A DNA stretch of 49,337 bases from Planctomycetaceae bacterium (GTDB lineage: Bacteria > Planctomycetota > Phycisphaerae > Phycisphaerales > UBA1924). Made by a program: the position numbers and the translations under genes. Below the pieces are notes generated by a model. That model had not been told where the DNA came from. It saw nothing but the letters and a program-made list of their open reading frames with translations, and searched no databases. Shown here piece after piece: positions 38,671 to 46,727 of the stretch; the stretch's first letter is position 1; each line of letters begins with the position of its first letter. The stretch covers positions 1-49,337 of the forward strand of contig JAIYDA010000088.1 of NCBI GenBank assembly GCA_027487735.1, in the 5' to 3' direction.

Positions 38671-41232
38671 TCACCCGCCATACCGCTTCCTCGCATACGC
38701 CCGATACACCGGCGTGCTCTTCATGCCCTGAATCAGCCTGTACGCCTTGCTCGCCTTGATGCGTTGCAGCTTCGTCTCCGGGGGCTCCTTCGCCTCCAGC
38801 AAGCGCCAGTCCTTGCCCCATCGCGCTGCCGCGAGCGCGTCGTAGAGCGCGTTGCGCTTCAGCCCCTCGACGGTGCGCCATGCCCTGCTGTCCTCGATGC
38901 GCCGCAGCTCGATGATCGTCGCTTGCCGCGGGTCGGCGCTCGGTGCAAGGCCCGCCCCTGCCTGCCCGCCACCGTGCCCCCCAGATTGCCCGCCCCCCTG
39001 CCCCCCAGAGAGCAACCGCTGGTTCTCGTGCCACAAGTGCTCTGCCACCGCGTTCACGCGTTGCAGCTCCACCGCCTGCGTCGCAAGTTCGTGCGCAAGG
39101 CGCGATGGCAGCAGAGGCCTCTGCCGCTCCGCATCGCCCCGCACTCGCGCCACGCCCGCCAGCAGCAGCCCCTGCACGCGCTCGCCCATCGCATCCAAGG
39201 AGAAGTGCCGCTCAATCCGCTCTCGCGCCGCCCTGCCCATCCGCGCCAGCCCCTCGCGATCGCGCAGCATCGCAAGCAGCGCCTCGGCATACGCCGCGAT
39301 CTCTCCCTCGCGCGTCCCGCGAGGCAGCAGCACGCCCACCTCGGGCGTCACGAGCTCGCGCTGCCCGCCCACATCCGCACCCAGCGTGGCCCGCCCTGCC
39401 GCCATCGCCTCATACATCGCGAGGCTAATCCCCTCCCACTCGCTGGGCAGAAACAGCACGTCGCACGCCGCGTAGAGCGCGGGCATGCCATCCGCAGGCA
39501 CGCTCCCGAGCATGTGCACGCGCGAGGCGCCCTCCATGCGCCCATCCGCGCTTGCCTGCCCGGCCTGCGGCGCAGGCCGCAGCCACGCGTGCAGTTCACG
39601 CTCCACCAGCGCCTTGTCTGGCCCCTCGCCCGCGATGAGCGCCACGATGCCGCCCGCGCCCGCCGCCTTCGCCCCTTCCAGCACGCGCCGCAACGCCCCC
39701 GCCAGCACGCCGGGCTGCTTCTGCTGCGTGAGCCTGCCCGCAAACAGCACCACCCGCTCGTCGGGCCCGATGCCCAGCGCAGCCCGCGCCGCGCTCCGCG
39801 CCCCGGGCCCCACATCAAAGCTCGCCGGGTCTTCGTTGATGGTCACGACCTCGATCTTGCTCGCATCGCCCCCGCGCGAGACCTCCCAGCGCTTCAGGTG
39901 CTCGCTCGTCACCATCGAGCACTCCACCAAGTCGTGCACGCCCGCGCTGCTGCGCGGGTGCCCGCCGTTCTTCCAGTTCTCTTCCTCGATGTGGCAATAG
40001 TCGAAGTACGCCGGCTGCGGACAAACGCTGCGCAAGTAGGGCAACAGGCGATACCCAAGCTCGCTCCCCGTCAGCAGCACGGTCGACGGGCACCGGCTCT
40101 CGATGAGGTATCGCAAGTACGCGGGCTGATCGCAGGGCCTCGCGACATTGGGCAGAATGTGGATGTCGCTCGTGAGGCGTGCAAAGTCGGGCAGCCAGCT
40201 GTAGTCTCCGTGCATGGTGCACGCGATGGTCACCTGCCACCCGCGCTTGCACAGCTGCTGCACCAGCCGCACGTTGTAGCGATCCGCACCGCCCATCGTC
40301 ATCCAAGGCAGAACCAGCAACAGGCGTTTGTCGTCCGCCTTTGCCGCAAGCGGGTTGGTCATGGGCAACTGCTCGCGCACCGCCTCATAGGGCAGGGGCC
40401 AGTGCGCCGCAGGCTGCGGAAAGTGCTTCGCGCTCGCAAAGATGCGCGGGTAGCGCTCATGGAGCTTGCGCACAAACGCCTCGCGCTTCGCGGGGTCGCA
40501 CCAGTTGGGCCAGTTCTCCTGGTTGTTGGGCCTCCTGCGATACCACTCCAGCAGTTCCGGAATCGTCGCGCCCCACAGCCCCTTCTCTGCGCTGCCAAGC
40601 CAGAACTCCCAGTCCTCCAGGCCCCCGCGGTTGGCCTCGTCAAAGCCCCCCACCGCTTCCCACGTGCTCTTGCGGATCAGCGCCTGCACATGCACGAGGT
40701 TCTCTTGCAAAAACCTCGGGCCCTGCTCAAACCCCTGATACCACGCATACTCCTGCCCCTCAAACGCGCTCGTATAGCTCTTGACAAACGCGTACTGCGG
40801 GTTCGTCCGCAAGAACCACAGGCACTTCTCCACATACGTGGGCTCCGCCAGATCATCGGCATCCACCTGATAGACCACGTCGCTCTTCGCCGCCGCATAC
40901 CCGGTGTTGCGAGCCGCGCTCAGCCCGCCGTTCACCGGGCGATCGATCACCCGCACCCTCGGATCGAGATCGCGATACTTCTCCAGAATCGCCAGGCTCT
41001 CGGGCTTGGTGCTCTTGTCGTTCACGATCAGCCACTCAAACTGCTGAAACGTCTGCGAAAGCACGCACCGCGCCGTCTCGTGAAAGATCTCCGAGATGTT
41101 GTAAAAAGGCGTCACGATCGACACCTGCGGCCGCTCCGCCGCCGCTCGCGCATCGCGCGCCGCGTGCCACCCCGCAGGGCGACGCGCGCATGCGGGCGTG
41201 TTCGAGAAATCTGGTGATCGCGGATCGAGCAT
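38671..41232 (-). CDS. Bifunctional glycosyltransferase, GT2 plus GT4
   Basis: 853 aa with two catalytic modules. GT2 (about 35-260): VSIVTPFYNISE, GGLSAARNTGYA, and the metal-binding DAD (124-126) in YQVDADDLAEP, then GGLEDWEFWL. GT4 (about 320-690): VLPWMTMGGADRYN, VVLFAGRLTQQKQP, and the E-x7-E motif of SEWEGISLAMYEAMAAG. A Gly/Gln-rich linker (SGGQGGGQSGGHGGGQAG) precedes the C-terminus, where a 16-residue motif occurs twice: SRAWRTVEGLKRNALY from 782 and SKAYRLIQGMKSTPVY from 828. The protein would add two sugars in envelope glycan or glycoprotein synthesis. The ATG 41232 is the only good start. Confidence 0.9.
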   Translation of the reverse strand: MLDPRSPDFSNTPACARRPAGWHAARDARAAAERPQVSIVTPFYNISEIFHETARCVLSQTFQQFEWLIVNDKSTKPESLAILEKYRDLDPRVRVIDRPVNGGLSAARNTGYAAAKSDVVYQVDADDLAEPTYVEKCLWFLRTNPQYAFVKSYTSAFEGQEYAWYQGFEQGPRFLQENLVHVQALIRKSTWEAVGGFDEANRGGLEDWEFWLGSAEKGLWGATIPELLEWYRRRPNNQENWPNWCDPAKREAFVRKLHERYPRIFASAKHFPQPAAHWPLPYEAVREQLPMTNPLAAKADDKRLLLVLPWMTMGGADRYNVRLVQQLCKRGWQVTIACTMHGDYSWLPDFARLTSDIHILPNVARPCDQPAYLRYLIESRCPSTVLLTGSELGYRLLPYLRSVCPQPAYFDYCHIEEENWKNGGHPRSSAGVHDLVECSMVTSEHLKRWEVSRGGDASKIEVVTINEDPASFDVGPGARSAARAALGIGPDERVVLFAGRLTQQKQPGVLAGALRRVLEGAKAAGAGGIVALIAGEGPDKALVERELHAWLRPAPQAGQASADGRMEGASRVHMLGSVPADGMPALYAACDVLFLPSEWEGISLAMYEAMAAGRATLGADVGGQRELVTPEVGVLLPRGTREGEIAAYAEALLAMLRDREGLARMGRAARERIERHFSLDAMGERVQGLLLAGVARVRGDAERQRPLLPSRLAHELATQAVELQRVNAVAEHLWHENQRLLSGGQGGGQSGGHGGGQAGAGLAPSADPRQATIIELRRIEDSRAWRTVEGLKRNALYDALAAARWGKDWRLLEAKEPPETKLQRIKASKAYRLIQGMKSTPVYRAYARKRYGG

Positions 41233-41371
41233 GCGAAACTTCTAGCCTGCGTCTGTGAAGCTTGCGAACGTATGGCCTGCAACATCTTTCCACCCACCCA
41301 AGCCAGTCCACGCAGAAGTATAAACCCCTGCCCTCCCCAGTCCCACCCCCACTCTTCACAACCTACGCCCC

Positions 41372-41406
41372 AAAAAAGGCAAAACGCCGACACCCCCATG
41401 CGGCGT
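41372..41406 (-). terminator. Rho-independent terminator of the DUF4139 gene (minus strand)
   Basis: On the minus strand ACGCCG, 11-base loop, CGGCGT, then TTTTGCCTTTTTT. It lies 60 bases beyond the DUF4139 stop codon and separates it from the glycosyltransferase gene. Confidence 0.75.
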
Positions 41407-41428
41407 CAGCGTCTCCTGCCCCTCCCCC

Positions 41429-41463
41429 AGTGCCCAGTGCCTAGCGCCTAGCGCCTAGTGCCT
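41429..41463. repeat. STRR-like heptamer array H (5 units, AGTGCCT type)
   Basis: AGTGCCC, AGTGCCT, AGCGCCT, AGCGCCT, AGTGCCT, ending two bases before the DUF4139 stop codon (41466-41468). Confidence 0.9.
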
Positions 41464-41465
41464 TC

Positions 41466-43766
41466 TCATTCCACATTCAAGCTACTCACATACTGCTCCA
41501 GCTCCGCCTGCGCCCGCTGGGCCTCGCCCCGCGCCTTCGCCACCTCACTGGCAATGGCATCCAGCCGCGTCTCCTGATCGCTCAGCTTCCGCGTCAGCCG
41601 CTGGGCCAGGTCGCTCGTGCGATCCAGGCTCCCCAGGTTCTGGCGAATGCGCTCCTGCTCGGTCGTAATCTCGCTGCGCTCTTGCACGAGGGCCTGCTCG
41701 CGCATCTGCGCCGCCCGCACCGCGCCTTGCAACGTCCGCACGCGCTCAAACGCCTGCTGCATGGCGCCGCTCATCTTGCCATCGCCAAACAGGCTCAGCA
41801 GCATGTCCTGGTCGCTGTCCACAATCCCATAGCTCGTAAAGTCCGTCCGCTCCTGCTCCACGCGGAAGCTGCTCTTACTCGCCTTCCCCACCTCGCCTTT
41901 CGAGATGGGCACCTCGAAGCGGTGCACGCTGTCGGTCGTCTCGAGCGCCGTCTTGGGCGACACCAGCTCGCCCCCAGGCAGCTTGACGACCTCCACGATC
42001 ATCGTCCGCCCCTTCTTGGCGTCGCTGTTGTCAATCGCCCACTCCGTGTTGAAGCGCGTCTTCATCCGCACTTCCAGCACGCCATTCACCACACGCAGCG
42101 AGCGCGATGCAATCGTCGATGCGTCCGTCCGCACCACGCGCACGTCGGTGTCTGCCGCATACCCCAGCAGCGCGTGCTGGCTCTGCCCCAGGTCATTCAG
42201 CTGCGCATCGCCCGCGTAGACATTTCCGTCATACACCGCCACAGGCCCCGCCACGAGCTGCATTCCCACGCTGTTCTGCATCCGCACCCCGCGCATCGCA
42301 AACCCGTTGTACTGATCACTCGTGATGATCGACACGCGCTTCCCTTCCACGCCCTGGCTCACGATCGGCAGCATCGCACTGCGCTTGCGCTGCACCGTCA
42401 CAGGCTGGTCGATCTGAAAGAAGAAGACGTCGCCCGTCTGCATCGTGCTCGCCGCAGCTTGCTGCCGCATCGCATTCGCAAACGGGTCGGGATCAAATCC
42501 AACCGCCCCCTCCGACACAACTGCCGCCGAGTCCGCACTCCACTGAGGCGCAGGCGACCCCGGCGCCCCCGCCTTCATCTCATTCCGCCCCCGCCCCCCG
42601 CTCATCCGCGCTGCTGTCGCAGGCGCCGCACTCACCGCCACCCGCCCCGATCCATCCGCGTCCACACCCCCCTCAAACGCCCGCGCCACCGTCATCACAG
42701 GCACCGGCACGCTCACCTCAGGCCTCGTCGTGAACAAAGGCGTGTACAAGTTCATGCGGAACGCACTGGGCTGCCCACTCGCGAGGCTCAGCGACACATC
42801 CACCCAGTCCTCCTCGCTCGTATTCTCCACAATCGCCCACCCCTGCAGCATGGGCTTGCCATCATCCTCGCCCAGCGCGAGGCGATAGCTCGTCTTCCAC
42901 ACCGGGCTCTCCTGCACATACGCCGCCATCACATCGCGCTCGCCCGTGCCCTCAAAGCTGATGTTCACGGTCTTGCGCTGCTCGCTGCGCATCTCCGCAA
43001 TCGCCGCCAGCGCCTTGTTCAGCTCTGCCGCCAGCTCGCCATCGAGAATGTCAAACCCCGTCGCGTTCGTCAGGTTCGCGCTCCGCACGCCCGCGCTCGT
43101 CACGAGATTGATCCAGGGCAGGTCCTTCACGCTCCCGCCATCCTTGCCCGCGAGCACCGTGGGCTTGTTCTCCACGTTGAGCACAGTCCCCTCGAGCGCA
43201 CCATCGACCATCACGATGCGCACCTTCGTGCCGCGCAAGCGATCGAGCAGTTGCCCCGCGGTGGGCTTGTCGCTGATGTCGATGCCAAAGCTCGCCAGCC
43301 GCCGCAGCAGCCCCTCCTGCGAGGCATACTCCACGCTGCGCACGCTGCCCCCGCTCCCGTCTTTTCCGCCCAGGTCAAGCACGATCATCGACTTGAGAAT
43401 GTCGTTGATCTGCTCGCTGCTGAAGGTCAGCTGCACCGTGGCATCGCCAGTCACCTTGCCGCGCCGCTCCATGCTCGCCACACCCGAGCGATACAGCGTG
43501 ATGCGCGACACGGGCAGCTCATTGCCCGCGACCGCCGCCGCGTTCACGCGGGCCGCCTCATCCCCCTGCGCATGCGCAAACCCACCCGCCCCAGGCACCA
43601 TGTTTGACATCGCGATCACTCCCAGCGCCACCATGACGCGAGCCTTGCCGCTCGCGCCCAGCAGCGCACGCAGACGGTACGAGGCAAGCGGGGCACGACG
43701 ACCCCCACAACCAGCCAGACCCCAACCCGCACGATCACCACCCAAGCTTTGAATCAACTGCGCCAT
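41466..43766 (-). CDS. DUF4139 domain exported protein
   Basis: 766 aa. After a long basic N-terminal region, a hydrophobic segment (VMVALGVIAMSNMVPGAGG) ends at AHAQ, a likely signal-peptide cleavage. The mature part has an N-terminal domain with ITLYRSGVASMERRGKVTGD, then the DUF4139 beta-rich core (for example ESPVWKTSYRLAL, GWAIVENTSEEDWVDVSLSL, LNLYTP-like YTPLF, and VDSDQDMLLSLF). A coiled coil follows (about 690-760, rich in Glu/Gln/Arg). The family is found in many phyla and has no settled function; eukaryotic relatives are membrane associated. Start is uncertain: AGGAG (43777-43781) favours ATG 43766, but ATG 43784 is possible. Confidence 0.8.
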   Translation of the reverse strand: MAQLIQSLGGDRAGWGLAGCGGRRAPLASYRLRALLGASGKARVMVALGVIAMSNMVPGAGGFAHAQGDEAARVNAAAVAGNELPVSRITLYRSGVASMERRGKVTGDATVQLTFSSEQINDILKSMIVLDLGGKDGSGGSVRSVEYASQEGLLRRLASFGIDISDKPTAGQLLDRLRGTKVRIVMVDGALEGTVLNVENKPTVLAGKDGGSVKDLPWINLVTSAGVRSANLTNATGFDILDGELAAELNKALAAIAEMRSEQRKTVNISFEGTGERDVMAAYVQESPVWKTSYRLALGEDDGKPMLQGWAIVENTSEEDWVDVSLSLASGQPSAFRMNLYTPLFTTRPEVSVPVPVMTVARAFEGGVDADGSGRVAVSAAPATAARMSGGRGRNEMKAGAPGSPAPQWSADSAAVVSEGAVGFDPDPFANAMRQQAAASTMQTGDVFFFQIDQPVTVQRKRSAMLPIVSQGVEGKRVSIITSDQYNGFAMRGVRMQNSVGMQLVAGPVAVYDGNVYAGDAQLNDLGQSQHALLGYAADTDVRVVRTDASTIASRSLRVVNGVLEVRMKTRFNTEWAIDNSDAKKGRTMIVEVVKLPGGELVSPKTALETTDSVHRFEVPISKGEVGKASKSSFRVEQERTDFTSYGIVDSDQDMLLSLFGDGKMSGAMQQAFERVRTLQGAVRAAQMREQALVQERSEITTEQERIRQNLGSLDRTSDLAQRLTRKLSDQETRLDAIASEVAKARGEAQRAQAELEQYVSSLNVE

Positions 43767-44091
43767 AGCAAGCAAGCTCCTCATCGCGCAGCCCCGGTCG
43801 CGAAGGCCCTTGGCCCTGCGCCCCGTGGGGCTCCGCTGCTCGCAACGTCGGACCAACTCGCGCACGCACGACACATTTCGTGCTGCCGCGCAGGCCGCTC
43901 CGTCGTTGCCTGTTGCTATGGTCGCCTGCCGCCCCGAAGCGTTCCCACTTTCCCCGCACATGTGACACCGCCGTGACACGCGAGAGCATCAGGAATTGTT
44001 CAGAGTGTGCGACGGTGTCCCAGCCCTGTGAAGCTCCAGGCATTCGGGATTCGCCATTCGCCATTCGGGCTTCGGCGCGGGCGGAGCCCCC
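43767..44091. other. Spacer upstream of the DUF4139 gene
   Basis: 325 bases. The DUF4139 frame stays open back to 43979 but reads as Arg/Cys-rich non-family sequence, so I treat it as non-coding. It contains heptamer array I (44041-44075). The DUF4139 promoter should lie here; no clear -35/-10 pair was identified. Confidence 0.45.
44041..44075. repeat. STRR-like heptamer array I (5 units, CATTCGC type)
   Basis: CATTCGG, GATTCGC, CATTCGC, CATTCGG, GCTTCGG, 16 bases beyond the stop codon of the peroxiredoxin-like gene. The reverse complement, GCGAATG, is the unit of array G. Confidence 0.85.
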
Positions 44092-45108
44092 TTACCCAGC
44101 CACCAACTCGCAGTAATCGGGCCGGTCCGCCGCATCCGCGTGCCGATAGGCCCGCACGATCTCTCCCTTCGAGACCACAAACGCGCCGGGCATCTGAAAG
44201 CCATCCCCCGCGAGCATGCCCACGCCATGGCGGCGAAGCACACCCGCCGCAAACCCGCGCAAAAACATCCGCACGCCAAACAACTGCCCCAGCGTGCCGC
44301 GGGCCAGCTCAAACGCGGCGTACACCCGCTGCTGCGGGTCGCTCACAATCGCCACGTCCCCCAGCCCATACTTGCTCGCCAGCTCGCGCGTCTTCCCCTC
44401 CTCTGCCATGCTCACAAGGCACACCCGCGTCCCGCTCCGCTCAATCCGCTCGCGCTGCTCGCCCACATCTTGCAACGCCTCGCGACAAAACGTGCACCCA
44501 AGGTGCCGCAAAAACACCACGAGCACAGGCTGCTGCACGCTATAGGCTTCCAGGCTCATCGCCTTTGCTGCGCCTGGCACGCGCACCGCCGCCGCGCGCA
44601 TTGCCTCCTGCGCGCTCTCGCTCGTTGATGCACCGCCCCGCACGCCCTGCACCGCTGCGTCCATCATCGCCCGCTCGCGCTGTGCGGTTGCCACCTCCGC
44701 CGCGTGCCAGAGCATGAGCGCGAATGGCACGATCCAGATGAGATCGTTAAAAATGTTCACGACCCCAAAGTGCAAGGGCAGCACACCCAGCCGCAGCCAC
44801 GCATCGAGGAAGCCGATGGGCCCAAACACCTTCCCCAAAAACCCCACGAGCACGATGGGCCAATGCCGCGCCACGTCGCTCGCCGCGACCCAATACCCCA
44901 CGCCATACACGCCCACGATCATCCCCACGCACTGCCACAAGAATGGGTAGTTGGGCTGCTCCATGCCCACTAAGTCCCAAAAATGTGCCGGAAACAGCAC
45001 CACCCACGCCCCCCACAGCACGTTATACACTCCCGCCGCCCGCAGCACCCACCCCATCCATGCGGGCGTGCTGGGCTCACCCTTGTCGTTGCTCATCGCG
45101 TGCGTCAT
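44092..45108 (-). CDS. Membrane domain fused to peroxiredoxin-like (AhpC-TSA_2) domain
   Basis: 338 aa. Four hydrophobic helices at about 18-40, 55-75, 83-101 and 113-135 form an N-terminal membrane module (GVYNVLWGAWVVLFP, GFLGKVFGPIGFLDAWL). A linker of about 45 residues leads to a thioredoxin-fold domain (about 188-338) of the peroxiredoxin-like AhpC/TSA_2 group: VVFLRHLGCTFCREAL with CxxC at Cys205/Cys208, CLVSMAEEGKTRELASKYG, VYAAFELARGTLG and the late FQMPGAFVVSKGEIVRAYRH. It probably reduces peroxides or disulfides at the membrane. Start: the ATG at 45108, or 45096 as alternative. Divergent from mqnE by 108 bases. Confidence 0.8.
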   Translation of the reverse strand: MTHAMSNDKGEPSTPAWMGWVLRAAGVYNVLWGAWVVLFPAHFWDLVGMEQPNYPFLWQCVGMIVGVYGVGYWVAASDVARHWPIVLVGFLGKVFGPIGFLDAWLRLGVLPLHFGVVNIFNDLIWIVPFALMLWHAAEVATAQRERAMMDAAVQGVRGGASTSESAQEAMRAAAVRVPGAAKAMSLEAYSVQQPVLVVFLRHLGCTFCREALQDVGEQRERIERSGTRVCLVSMAEEGKTRELASKYGLGDVAIVSDPQQRVYAAFELARGTLGQLFGVRMFLRGFAAGVLRRHGVGMLAGDGFQMPGAFVVSKGEIVRAYRHADAADRPDYCELVAG

Positions 45109-45216
45109 GGCCCACCGTTTCGCTGGGCACGCCCCGCCAGATGGGCCATCGCCCTGGCCACCGGGCATATTTTCAAAACTTCTTGAAAGTTCATCTGCCT
45201 TTTCCTACCCTTCCGC

Positions 45217-46683
45217 ATGACCGCGCTTGCCCCGGCCCCAGTTCAAGTCCTCGCCCGTCGCTCCTCGCTCCCGCAGCGCGATCCTCGCCTGGACGCCATC
45301 TGGACGAAGGTCGAGGCGGGCGAGCGGCTTTCGCTCGCCGATGGCGACATGCTGTTCACCACGCGCGACATCTGGACCGTCATCGAGATGGCAGACTTTG
45401 TCCGCCGCCGCTTGCATGGCAGCGCGGCGTACTTCAACATCAACCGCCACCTGAACTACTCGAATGTGTGCGCCTTAAGCTGCAAGTTCTGCGACTTCTA
45501 TGCCAAGCTGGGCGACGACAAGGGCTACACCCGCGACATGGCCTACATCCGCGCCGAGGCCCGCAAGGCCGTCGAGGCGGGCGCGACGGAAATCCACAGT
45601 GTGGGCGGCTTGCACCCCACGCTCCCCTTCAGCTATTACACCGACATGATCGCGACGATTCGCGACGAAGCCCGCACCCTGGGCTCGGACCTGCACGTGA
45701 AGGCCTTCACCGCCGTCGAGATCGTGCACCTCTGCAAGATCGCGAAGGTCGCCAAGGGCATGAGCCTGCCGGGCGAAGAGGGCATCTCTGCCCGCCGCGC
45801 CGCGATTCGCCACGTGCTCAGCGCACTGAAGGACGCCGGGCTGGGCAGCCTGCCCGGAGGCGGAGCCGAGGTCTTTGACGATCGCGTGCACGACGAGGCA
45901 TACAAGGGCAAGATTCGCAGCGACGTCTGGCTCGATGTGCACCGCATCGCGCACGAGCTGGGGCTCAACACCAACGCCACGCTCCTCTACGGGCACATCG
46001 AACAGCGCCACGACCGCCTCGTGCACATGGACATGCTGCGGCGTGCGCAGGACGAAGCACTCGCCCGCATGGGCTATGCAGGCACGAAGGCTGAGCCGCA
46101 CGAAGGCATGAAGCAGAGCGATGCCGACTTCGGCCACCTCGGCTACACCGGCACCGAAGGCAACAACGCCCCCGTCATCACCCTCACCCGCCAAGGCACG
46201 CCCCTCCCCGAGCACATCGCCTTCGGCTCGAATGCGCAAACTCCCTCGGCACCAACTTCCGGCTACTACCAAACCATCATCCCCCTCCCCTTCTTCCCCG
46301 ATGGCTGCGAGCTCGAGCACCTCCCAGGCCCCAGCGGCTTGGAAAACTACCGCACGCTCGCCATCGCGCGCCTCATGCTCGACAACTTCTCGCACGTGAA
46401 GGCCTTCTGGATCATGCAGACCCTGCCCATGGCCCAGATCATGCTGCAGAGCGGAGCCGACGACATCGACGGCACCGTGGTGTGGTACGACATCACCAAG
46501 CTCGCCCACGGCGCAGGCCAGGGCAGCACGGGCCAGGGCAGCGCGAGCACCCACCAGGAAGTCAACGTCTGGACGCTGCAACGCGCCATCCGCGAGGCAG
46601 GCTTCGTGCCCATCGAGCGCGACACGCTCTATCGCAAAGTGATTCGCGACGCTGCCAACGACCGCGCCTGGCGCGTGCAATAG
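45217..46683 (+). CDS. mqnE: Aminofutalosine synthase (radical SAM)
   Basis: In the futalosine route to menaquinone, MqnE joins 3-[(1-carboxyvinyl)oxy]benzoate to SAM's adenosyl part. 488 aa, long for the family (about 370-400). The radical-SAM cluster is C85-x3-C89-x2-C92 (CALSCKFC). Family stretches: EIHSVGGLHPTLPFSYY, HVKAFTAVEI, LGSLPGGGAEVFDD, NTNATLLYGHIEQRHDRLVH, and YYQTIIPLPFFPDG. About 67 residues (283-349; MGYAGTKAEPHEG...) separate AQDEAL from the YYQTIIPL strand and are absent in usual MqnE. A shorter insertion lies near 180-190. MqnE is preferred over MqnC because of SLPGGGAE. It precedes DAHP synthase by 44 bases. Confidence 0.9.
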   Translation: MTALAPAPVQVLARRSSLPQRDPRLDAIWTKVEAGERLSLADGDMLFTTRDIWTVIEMADFVRRRLHGSAAYFNINRHLNYSNVCALSCKFCDFYAKLGDDKGYTRDMAYIRAEARKAVEAGATEIHSVGGLHPTLPFSYYTDMIATIRDEARTLGSDLHVKAFTAVEIVHLCKIAKVAKGMSLPGEEGISARRAAIRHVLSALKDAGLGSLPGGGAEVFDDRVHDEAYKGKIRSDVWLDVHRIAHELGLNTNATLLYGHIEQRHDRLVHMDMLRRAQDEALARMGYAGTKAEPHEGMKQSDADFGHLGYTGTEGNNAPVITLTRQGTPLPEHIAFGSNAQTPSAPTSGYYQTIIPLPFFPDGCELEHLPGPSGLENYRTLAIARLMLDNFSHVKAFWIMQTLPMAQIMLQSGADDIDGTVVWYDITKLAHGAGQGSTGQGSASTHQEVNVWTLQRAIREAGFVPIERDTLYRKVIRDAANDRAWRVQ

Positions 46684-46685
46684 CG

Positions 46686-46717
46686 CACTTCGCCACTTCG
46701 CCACTTCGCCACTTCTA
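46686..46717. repeat. STRR-like octamer array J (4 units, CACTTCGC)
   Basis: CACTTCGC three times and CACTTCTA, two bases after the mqnE stop codon (46681-46683) and ten bases before the DAHP synthase GTG. Confidence 0.9.
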
Positions 46718-46727
46718 TCCTCCCCGC

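Noticed and set aside
38614..41217. An 867-codon + strand frame opposite the GT2-GT4 gene, and similar long antisense frames opposite asnB and DUF4139
   Set aside because: Arg/His/Pro-rich shadow frames; the minus-strand genes carry the family motifs.
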